DNA of 64,000 nt from Phycicoccus sp. Soil802 (GTDB lineage Bacteria > Actinomycetota > Actinomycetes > Actinomycetales > Dermatophilaceae): contig NZ_LMSS01000002.1 in NCBI RefSeq assembly GCF_001429605.1, forward strand, positions 1 to 64,000, read 5' to 3'. The position numbers and the translations under genes were made by a program. This document shows positions 58,223-64,000 of the stretch, one piece after another. How positions within the stretch are numbered: the first letter of the stretch is position 1; every line of letters begins with the position of its first letter. Below the pieces are notes generated by a model, which was not told where the DNA came from, made no database searches, and was given only the letters and a program-made list of their open reading frames with translations.

Positions 58223-61200
58223 TCAGAAGGAGTGGCGGGTCCGCTCACCGCGCAGCCACTGCGCGGCGAGCGGGATCTGCCACTGCTCGCACAGCTCGAG
58301 CGCGCGGTCGGCGTGCGTGCCGGCCAGCTCACGCTCGCCGACCGCCGCCGCCGCGAGCGCGAGGAACGCGTCGACCGGACCCATGGCGATGCCCGAACCC
58401 GCCGTGCACGAGTGCCCGGCGAACGGAGCCAGCCGGTCGTAGGCGGCGGAGGCCAGCGCGTGGTCGTCCAGCCCGAGGGCCGCCTCGGCCGCGGCACACC
58501 AGTTGAGCATCGAGAACCAGTCGTCGTCCGCCACGCTGATCGGGTGCGACGCGGCATACGCCGTGGCCCTGTCCACCTCCCCGGCCCGCAGCCAGAACAC
58601 CACCATGGTCGAGGTCACGGGGAGCACGCTGTGCTGGGCGAACTGCTCGAGGATCGGGGCCACCTCGGCCGAGCGGCCCTGCCACAGCCGCAGCGACATC
58701 AGCGCGCCGGCGGTCGCGTCCTCGGTCTGGCCCAGGGTCATCTCCTGGTCGAGCCGCACGATGTCGGCCATCCGTCGCTCGCAGTCGTCGAACCGCCCGG
58801 CCATCGCGAGCCACGGCAGCTCCAGGCTGTCGAGGACGATCAGGCCGTAGGGCAGTCGCAACCGCTTGGCCCAGTCGCGGGCCACGACGGCGTGCTCCCA
58901 CATCTCCTCGACGAGGCCCAGCTCACCGGCCACGACCGCCCGCAGCGTCGTGGTGACCACATAGGCGCGCTCGTCGCCGAGGCGGTGCGCCAGCTCCATC
59001 CCCTCGCTCACGAGGTCCCGCCGCAGCTCCGCGGTCGCGCTGCGCCACAGGGCGACGTAGGCGAGCTGGCAGGCGTCGAGCAGGAGCGCCTCGTCGCCGA
59101 TCCGCCGGGCCATCGCGATGCCCTCCTCCACCAGCGCGCTGCGCTCCTCGACGGTGGAGCCGTAGTAGATCTCGAGCGCCAGCGCGAGCATCGCCCGGCA
59201 CCGCAGCGCGCCATCGGTGGTCGGCAGACCCTGCAGGACCCGGCGCAGGGCACCGACCACGACCTCGTTGACCGACCCGTGCGGCCCGGACTGCCAGAGC
59301 GCCCCGACCGAGGTCGCGGTGGCGGCCCGGCCGAGGAGCACGACGTCACCGATCTCGTCGGCGACGGCGATGGCCTGCTCGGCGGTGCCGACCAGCCCCT
59401 CCCAGTCACCCGACCACCGCTGCGCGTCCGCGAGGTCCATCAGCACGTCGTAGCGCTCACCGAGGGTGGCGTCAGGGTCACCCGGCAGCGCGTCGAGGGC
59501 TGAGCGCAGCAGGTCGGCCGACTCCTCGTAGGCGTGCAGCCGCCGCGCCACGGTCGCGGCCCGCACGCAGGCCAGCCAGGCCCGGGCGGCGTGCGCCGGA
59601 CCGGCGGACAGCCAGTGCCGCGCCACCTCGTGCTCGCGGCCCGCGATGCCCGACAGTGCCTCCGCGACGCGGGCGTGCGCCCTGGCCCGGCGGGTGGTGG
59701 GGATCGCCGCGTAGATGGTGTCGCGCACGAGGGCGTGACCGAAGAGGAACCGGTCGATGCCGTCGTCCCGCACCAGGCCTGCCTCGAGCGCCGGGTCGAG
59801 GTGGTCGAGCAGGTCGTCCTCGTCGAGGCGCGAGACCGCGGCCAGCGTGGCGAGGTCGAACTGCCGCCCGACCAGCGCGGCCCACCGCAGAGTCGAGACC
59901 GCCTCCTCCGGGAGCCGCTGCAGGCGCCGCGCGAGGACGTCGTGGACCGCCGCCGGTGGGTGCGCCTCGGCGACCAGCGCCGACAGGTCGCCACCCTCGC
60001 GGGCCAGCCTGGCGTACTCGACCAGGAAGAACGGGTTGCCGTCGGTGCGCTGCCGCAGGGCTCGCGCCTCGCCGTCGGACGGGGTCGACTCGCTGACCGC
60101 CTCCACCACCCGCGACGCGTCGTCGGCACTGAGGCCCTGCAGGTCGAGGCGCACGGCGTGCCTGCGGGCGAAGGTCTCCACCGCGTCGAGCAGCGCGTCG
60201 GTGGGTTCGGGGTGGCTGCGCCAGGTGCCGAGCACCAGCAGCCGGCCCTGCTGCACGGTCTCGCCGAGCAGTCGCAGCACCCGCAACGACGCGACGTCGG
60301 CCCAGTGCAGGTCGTCGAGCAGCACGACGATCGTGCGCTCCGACGCCGCCTCGGCCACCGCGCCCGCGATCGCCTCCCAGGTCCGGAACCGGCCACCGCC
60401 GTCCTCGTCGCCCTCGGTCTCCTCCGGCAGGTCGCGACCGAGCGCGCGCAACACCTGCTGCCACGGCCACAGCGGTGGGGCTCCGTCGTCCTGCGAGCAC
60501 CGACCCAGCAGCACCGTGGCGCCGCGCTCGCCGGCCACCTTGGCCAGCTCGCCGGCCAACCGGCTCTTGCCGATGCCCGGCTCGCCGACCAGCGCCGCCA
60601 GGGCGACCGACCCCGACTCGGCCTGCTCGAGGGCGCCGACGAGGTCGGCCAGCTGGTCTTCGCGCCCGACGAGCGGCCAGGGCGGCAGGGTCGGGACGAA
60701 CGACTGGATGCGGGCCGTGGTCGTCGCGCGGGACGGCTGCGGGGCAGGGGAGGAGGTCCCGGGCTGCCAGTCCAGGGTGGGGTCCTGGCGCAGCACGGCC
60801 GACTGGAGGTCGCGCAGCTCCTGACCGGGTTCGAGGCCGAGCTCGTCGGCGAGGACGTCGCGCACCTCGCGCAGCGCGTCGAGGGCCTCGGCCTGGCGGC
60901 CGGCCCGGGTGAGCGCCAGGGCTCGCAGCCCCCACAACCGCTCGCGCAACGGGTATGCCGTGGTGAGCGACTCGAGCTCGCCCGCCACGGTCGCGTGCTG
61001 CCCGAGCTCGAGCGACGCGACCGCGCGGTCCTCCAGGGCGACGACGCGCAGCTCCTCCAGCCTGGCGCGCTCGGCGACCGCGGAGGGGGCGTCCTCCAGC
61101 TCGAGGTAAGGCGTGCCCCGCCAGAGCGACAGCGCCTCGTCCAGCTCGGCGACGACCGCCGTGAGCTCCTCGGTCGAGAGGCCGCTCGGCTGGTGGAGCG

Positions 61201-61567
61201 CGGCCAGCTGGCCGATGCGGCGGTGCGCCCGGCTGACCGCCCGGTCGAAGCGCGCCGCGTCGAGGGCGTCGTCCCCGACCCGCAGGGCGTACCCCGGCGC
61301 GACCGTCACGAGCACGTTCGACGGGGCGCGAGCGGCCCGGTCCGGCTCGAGGGAGCGGCGCAACCCCGCGACGTACGCCTGCAGGGTGCCGCTCACCCCG
61401 GGTGGCGCACCGTCGGGCCACAGCAGGTCGACGAGGGCGTCGACCGAGACCGGCCGCCCGTGGTTCATGGCGAGGGCAGCGACCAGGGCACGCTGCTTGC
61501 GCGTGCCCAGGTCGACGGGGCCGTCGCCCAGGGACGCCTGCACGGCACCGAGGACACCCACTCTCAC
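58223..61567 (-). CDS. SARP-family regulator with BTAD, AAA and TPR-like domains
   Basis: A 1114-residue regulator. An OmpR-type winged helix (about 15-98, with LGTRKQRALVAALAMN and GTLQAYVAGLRRSLEP) is followed by a BTAD domain (about 105-255), an AAA domain with Walker A GEPGIGKS (328-335) and Walker B VVLLDDLHWAD, and a long helical C-terminus. Large SARPs of this kind activate secondary-metabolite genes by binding 11-bp-spaced heptamers. Exactly such arrays stand before the MMPL gene and the flavin oxidase gene on either side, which makes this protein their likely controller. GTG 61567 begins the conserved first strand. Confidence 0.92.
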   Translation of the reverse strand: MRVGVLGAVQASLGDGPVDLGTRKQRALVAALAMNHGRPVSVDALVDLLWPDGAPPGVSGTLQAYVAGLRRSLEPDRAARAPSNVLVTVAPGYALRVGDDALDAARFDRAVSRAHRRIGQLAALHQPSGLSTEELTAVVAELDEALSLWRGTPYLELEDAPSAVAERARLEELRVVALEDRAVASLELGQHATVAGELESLTTAYPLRERLWGLRALALTRAGRQAEALDALREVRDVLADELGLEPGQELRDLQSAVLRQDPTLDWQPGTSSPAPQPSRATTTARIQSFVPTLPPWPLVGREDQLADLVGALEQAESGSVALAALVGEPGIGKSRLAGELAKVAGERGATVLLGRCSQDDGAPPLWPWQQVLRALGRDLPEETEGDEDGGGRFRTWEAIAGAVAEAASERTIVVLLDDLHWADVASLRVLRLLGETVQQGRLLVLGTWRSHPEPTDALLDAVETFARRHAVRLDLQGLSADDASRVVEAVSESTPSDGEARALRQRTDGNPFFLVEYARLAREGGDLSALVAEAHPPAAVHDVLARRLQRLPEEAVSTLRWAALVGRQFDLATLAAVSRLDEDDLLDHLDPALEAGLVRDDGIDRFLFGHALVRDTIYAAIPTTRRARAHARVAEALSGIAGREHEVARHWLSAGPAHAARAWLACVRAATVARRLHAYEESADLLRSALDALPGDPDATLGERYDVLMDLADAQRWSGDWEGLVGTAEQAIAVADEIGDVVLLGRAATATSVGALWQSGPHGSVNEVVVGALRRVLQGLPTTDGALRCRAMLALALEIYYGSTVEERSALVEEGIAMARRIGDEALLLDACQLAYVALWRSATAELRRDLVSEGMELAHRLGDERAYVVTTTLRAVVAGELGLVEEMWEHAVVARDWAKRLRLPYGLIVLDSLELPWLAMAGRFDDCERRMADIVRLDQEMTLGQTEDATAGALMSLRLWQGRSAEVAPILEQFAQHSVLPVTSTMVVFWLRAGEVDRATAYAASHPISVADDDWFSMLNWCAAAEAALGLDDHALASAAYDRLAPFAGHSCTAGSGIAMGPVDAFLALAAAAVGERELAGTHADRALELCEQWQIPLAAQWLRGERTRHSF

Positions 61568-61648
61568 CCGCCCGAGAGTACGCGCGAGCGGTCACTTCCC
61601 ACTCGTGCTTTCGGGCGAGACCGGGGTTGCGGTCCAGCACGCGGCCGA

Positions 61649-61685
61649 GCCGGTATGCCGCGTGGTCACCACGCGGCATACCGGC
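61649..61685. terminator. 37-nt perfect palindrome made of two inverted octamers
   Basis: The arms 61649-61666 and 61668-61685 are exact reverse complements around the single base 61667, and each arm contains one GTATGCCG. It lies 16 bp beyond the stop of the flavin oxidase and before the SARP start, both on the minus strand, in the place of a terminator. Paired inverted signature words at gene ends are typical of DNA uptake sequences in Neisseria and Pasteurellaceae. Confidence 0.75.
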
Positions 61686-61700
61686 CCCCCTCAGGACGTG

Positions 61701-63131
61701 TCAGTCGGTGACCCGGCCGTGCTCCACGAGCCGCGGGATGCGGTGGTTGCCCACGAACAGTCCGTGCGGGTCGACCGCAGAGCGAATTCCCTTGAGCTGC
61801 AACCACGCCCGCTCGTCGTAGGCGGTGCGCGGGTCGACGGCGCTCTCGGCGAAGTTGAGGTAGCTGCGACCATTGGCCCACGGGGACAGCACCTTGGTGA
61901 GGCGGTGCGCGTCGTGCTCACCTTGCGCTGCCATCTCGGGCGTGAGGGCCATCGCGCCGGCGAAGGTGACGAACGCGGCGTCGAGCTTCTTCAGTGCGCC
62001 GCCACCCTCGTGCTCCCGACCCAGGGCCCCACCGAGCTGCCGCAGCTCGGCCATCAGCAACGACGACGACGAGCCCGGCCCGACCTCGGACAGGAACGCG
62101 TCGACCGCCTCGTCGGGCATCCCGCCGAGCATCGCGGAATCGGACACCACGGGCGTGGGTCCTTCGGGGTCCATGTGCAGCCGCACGAGTGAGCGCGCAG
62201 GCACCCGCCCGAAGGTGTCGATCTCCGGTGACAGGGCGCGCAGGTCGGCGATGGCCGCTGCGCCTGCCTCGTCCGAGCCGAGGACCGCCCCGTCGATCAC
62301 GACGACCGACCGGCCACGGAGCAGCTCGGGGATGTCCGGGATCGGGGGCAGGTTGAGGACCCGGAACGACGTGGTGACGTCGTCGGGTGCACCGGGAGCC
62401 CACTGGGCCCAGCGCCGCAGCACCGGCTCCGCGACCTCGCGGTCCCAGATGAGCATGCCGGCGTAGGCCGTTTCGATGGCGTAGAGCCGGAACTCGAGGG
62501 CCGTGACGACGCCGAAGCTGCCGCCACCGCCGCGCAGCGCCCAGAACAGCTCGGCGTTGCGGTGGGCGTCAGCGCGCAGGTGCTCGCCGTCGGCGGTGAC
62601 GAGCTCGACCGCGGTGAGGCTGTTGGTGGCCAGGCCGAGGCGCCGGGCGTACCAGCCGATGCCTCCGCCGAGGGAGTAGCCGGCGATGCCGACGTCGGGG
62701 GAGCTCCCGTGCAGCGCGGCCAGGCCGTGGTCACCGGCGGGCTCGGTCGCGTGCATCCACAGCGCACCGCCCTCCACGCGGGCGATCCGGCGCACCGGGT
62801 CGATGGTGACGCCGGTCATCGCCGAGGTGCGCAGCACGACGACGTCGTCGAGACCCTGCGCGACGAGAGGGCCGGCGTTGTGCCCGGTGCTCTGCGGGGC
62901 GATCCGCAGGTCCGCCGCGGCGGCCGCACGGACCACCTCCTGCACCTGGGCGACGGTCCGCGGCTGGGCCACGGCGGCCGGGCGCTGGTCGAGGGCGGCG
63001 TTCCACGGGAGGCGCGCTGCGTCGTACCCCGGGTCGCCGGGAAGGTGGACCCCACCGTCGCAGAGGCCGCGCAGGGCTTCGGCGCGCCGCTGGTCAGGTC
63101 GCAGGCTGGTGGGGGTGGTCTGGCTGGTCAT
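61701..63131 (-). CDS. FAD-dependent BBE-type oxidase
   Basis: A 476-residue flavoprotein of the berberine-bridge/PCMH family: FAD domain (about 45-220) and a C-terminal BBE segment (YLNFAESAVDP, then LKGIRSAVDPHGLFVGNHRIP). His84 in STGHNAG is in place for 8-alpha-histidyl FAD attachment, but the second covalent site, usually a Cys, is Ser144 (HGSSPDVGIAG), so attachment would be single. Related enzymes oxidise sugars or natural-product intermediates. No signal peptide. ATG 63131 follows AAGGAG. It carries the same upstream operator as the MMPL gene. Confidence 0.9.
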   Translation of the reverse strand: MTSQTTPTSLRPDQRRAEALRGLCDGGVHLPGDPGYDAARLPWNAALDQRPAAVAQPRTVAQVQEVVRAAAAADLRIAPQSTGHNAGPLVAQGLDDVVVLRTSAMTGVTIDPVRRIARVEGGALWMHATEPAGDHGLAALHGSSPDVGIAGYSLGGGIGWYARRLGLATNSLTAVELVTADGEHLRADAHRNAELFWALRGGGGSFGVVTALEFRLYAIETAYAGMLIWDREVAEPVLRRWAQWAPGAPDDVTTSFRVLNLPPIPDIPELLRGRSVVVIDGAVLGSDEAGAAAIADLRALSPEIDTFGRVPARSLVRLHMDPEGPTPVVSDSAMLGGMPDEAVDAFLSEVGPGSSSSLLMAELRQLGGALGREHEGGGALKKLDAAFVTFAGAMALTPEMAAQGEHDAHRLTKVLSPWANGRSYLNFAESAVDPRTAYDERAWLQLKGIRSAVDPHGLFVGNHRIPRLVEHGRVTD

Positions 63132-63184
63132 GGGTGACTCCTTGTTCCGCTTCAGTTGGTGTGCGGAACACGGTGCAGCCACCC

Positions 63185-63213
63185 GCTTGGGCACCACTTG
63201 GTGCCGACTTGGG
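63185..63213 (-). promoter_or_regulatory. SARP-type triple heptamer operator of the flavin oxidase gene
   Basis: Read on the minus strand the heptamers are CCCAAGT (63213-63207), ACCAAGT (63202-63196) and CCCAAGC (63191-63185), each starting 11 bp after the previous one. The array ends 53 nt before the oxidase ATG and has the same orientation towards its gene as the array before the MMPL transporter. Confidence 0.75.
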
Positions 63214-63246
63214 GTCAGTCGCACCCGAGTTGTTGCGTCGCGGTGG

Positions 63247-63945
63247 TCACCGACCCGCGGAAACCGCCCGCACCTGCCCACCAGAGGGCAACACGGGGGT
63301 GGAGGCTTCGTGCTGCGGGCGCCCGACGCGACCGGCGACATCGGCCACGACCTCCTCGAGGAGGTGGACGAGCCGGTCCGCGACGTCGGGGACGCAGGCC
63401 ACGGCGATGCCCTCCACGGCATACGCGACGGTGTGCGGGGCGGTCTGGCGGCGGTAGGTGCGCTCGCTGACGACCGCACCGCGGGCATAGCGCTCGGCCC
63501 AGGCGTGCGCCTCCGGGACCGCCGCGAACGCCGCACCACACAGGTCGTCGACGAGGTCGCGGACGCCGGGCCGCCCCGCCGCGAGCCGCTGGGCGGTCAG
63601 CAGGCCGACCGCGAGCACGCTCTGGCGGGTGGCCGGGGCCACCGGGAGAGCCGCCGCGGCGGCGCGGGTGGCGATCGCGAGGTCGAGGTCGAGGTCCGAC
63701 CCGGTCAGCCCCACGACGTCGGGGATCAGCATGACCAGCCGCCCCCGGTCGGCGTCACCCAGCGAGTCGTTGACCAGCCGGGCCAGCGACGCGAGCAGGG
63801 GGTGGGTGCAGGCCGGGTGGTCGCTCCAGCGCTCGCCGGCGAGGAAGGAGGCCAGCTCCATGAAGCAGGCACCCTTGCGCGGGTTGCGGTGCCGTCCCGC
63901 GGACAGCACGGGCACCAGCTCTGGCAGGGTCGTCACGCGGCTCAT
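63247..63945 (-). CDS. Conserved actinobacterial protein, unknown function
   Basis: A 232-residue soluble protein, mostly helical. Its N-terminal part contains NPRKGACFMELASFLAGE and SDHPACTHPLLASLARLVND, a conserved Cys/His-bearing stretch seen in actinobacterial hypotheticals, but no catalytic motif or named domain was recognised. ATG 63945 is preceded by GGGAGG. An octamer copy lies near the 3' end (63417-63424). Confidence 0.7.
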   Translation of the reverse strand: MSRVTTLPELVPVLSAGRHRNPRKGACFMELASFLAGERWSDHPACTHPLLASLARLVNDSLGDADRGRLVMLIPDVVGLTGSDLDLDLAIATRAAAAALPVAPATRQSVLAVGLLTAQRLAAGRPGVRDLVDDLCGAAFAAVPEAHAWAERYARGAVVSERTYRRQTAPHTVAYAVEGIAVACVPDVADRLVHLLEEVVADVAGRVGRPQHEASTPVLPSGGQVRAVSAGR

Positions 63946-64000
63946 GGCACCTCCCGGCGGGGCAGTCAGGGCCATTGCTCGTCGCGGCAGCGGCCCTGGT

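Larger units (their letters stand above)
941..63424. repeat. dispersed octamer GTATGCCG, 42 copies over the window
   Basis: Hand count gives 44 copies of the core TATGCCG on either strand, 42 of them as GTATGCCG, spread from 941 to 63424. Core positions include 941, 3089, 3205, 5311, 5469, 11335, 13006, 16851, 17447, 18314, 19232, 20912, 22984, 23195, 26562, 26932, 27096, 31556, 33394, 34677, 37710, 38925, 39870, 44413, 45378, 46655, 46720, 48906, 50437, 50462, 50495, 52892, 53339, 54558, 54868, 56285, 57431, 58552, 60954, 61654, 61674 and 63417. Two copies per strand would be expected at this base composition. Confidence 0.85.

Noticed and set aside
1-64000. CRISPR arrays, tRNA or rRNA genes, phage or plasmid functions
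   Set aside because: No regularly spaced repeats of 25-40 bp, no cloverleaf-like segment with a T-loop, and no integrase, terminase or replication genes were found on reading both strands.

Overview
The window is about 64 kb of very GC-rich DNA (roughly 72% by eye) with densely packed genes, many GTG starts, frequent ATGA/GTGA overlaps and several start codons placed 6-9 nt after a TANNNT box, as in leaderless transcripts. Together with an EfeUOB iron operon under an IdeR/DtxR-type box, polyprenol-phosphate mannosyltransferases, a DUF3806 protein, an ANTAR regulator and a SARP regulator, this points to an actinomycete, most likely near Intrasporangiaceae (Janibacter/Terrabacter/Phycicoccus type). 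The family placement is inference. No rRNA, tRNA, CRISPR array or intact mobile element was seen, and no gene-free stretch exceeds 300 bp.

Layout. 1-3073 (- strand): iron uptake operon efeU-efeO-efeB; efeB is cut off at about position 104 by lower-GC DNA that may be the end of an insertion sequence. 3252-6841: a stand-alone zwf, pheA with a DUF4446 gene, and a divergent GDT1/TMEM165-type cation transporter. 7054-13257: an unusual, tightly coupled five-gene set (P-loop NTPase, ABC-exporter-like protein that has lost its ATPase motifs, CapA-like phosphoesterase fold, two related exported alpha/beta hydrolases). 13275-16345: a cNMP-domain histidine kinase coupled to a receiver-thioredoxin-reductase-like fusion. 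16462-23079: a D-2-hydroxyacid dehydrogenase and an envelope mannan/lipoglycan glycosyltransferase group. 23109-28947: signalling, GDPD, ECF sigma plus Ogt DNA repair, deaminase, CeoS-like dehydrogenase, DUF421. 29017-36805: aldo-keto reductase, two RibD-C/DHFR-like reductases, a large exported glycosidase, an ECF42-type sigma factor with its DGPF (YCII) partner, HxlR and DUF1579-like genes. 36813-46562: VOC protein, AAA ATPase, DUF3806, rhodanese, APH(6)/hydroxyurea-type kinase, MazEF, a LuxR-LAL regulator, Nei/Fpg glycosylase, MFS exporter. 46582-54346: App1-like HAD phosphatase, Cys-less DsbA-like protein, GAF-ANTAR, secreted endonuclease, fructosamine kinase, DinB protein, divergent QueA-like protein with an SDR opposite a SoxR gene. 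54354-63945: EEP hydrolase, MMPL transporter, hemerythrin-domain protein, SARP-AAA regulator, BBE-type flavin oxidase and a conserved hypothetical.

Two signals stand out. First, the octamer GTATGCCG (either strand) occurs 42 times by hand count, about 20 times more than expected from composition. It appears in several reading frames, uses the rare codons TAT and ATA, and forms paired inverted copies between genes, much as HIP1 or DNA uptake sequences do elsewhere. Second, the MMPL transporter gene and the flavin oxidase gene, which lie on either side of a SARP regulator gene, each carry three CCCAAGT-like heptamers at an exact 11-bp period, in the same orientation and 53-56 nt from the start codon. 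This is the classic architecture of a SARP operator and suggests that 55182-63131 is a small regulon controlled by the regulator encoded between its targets.
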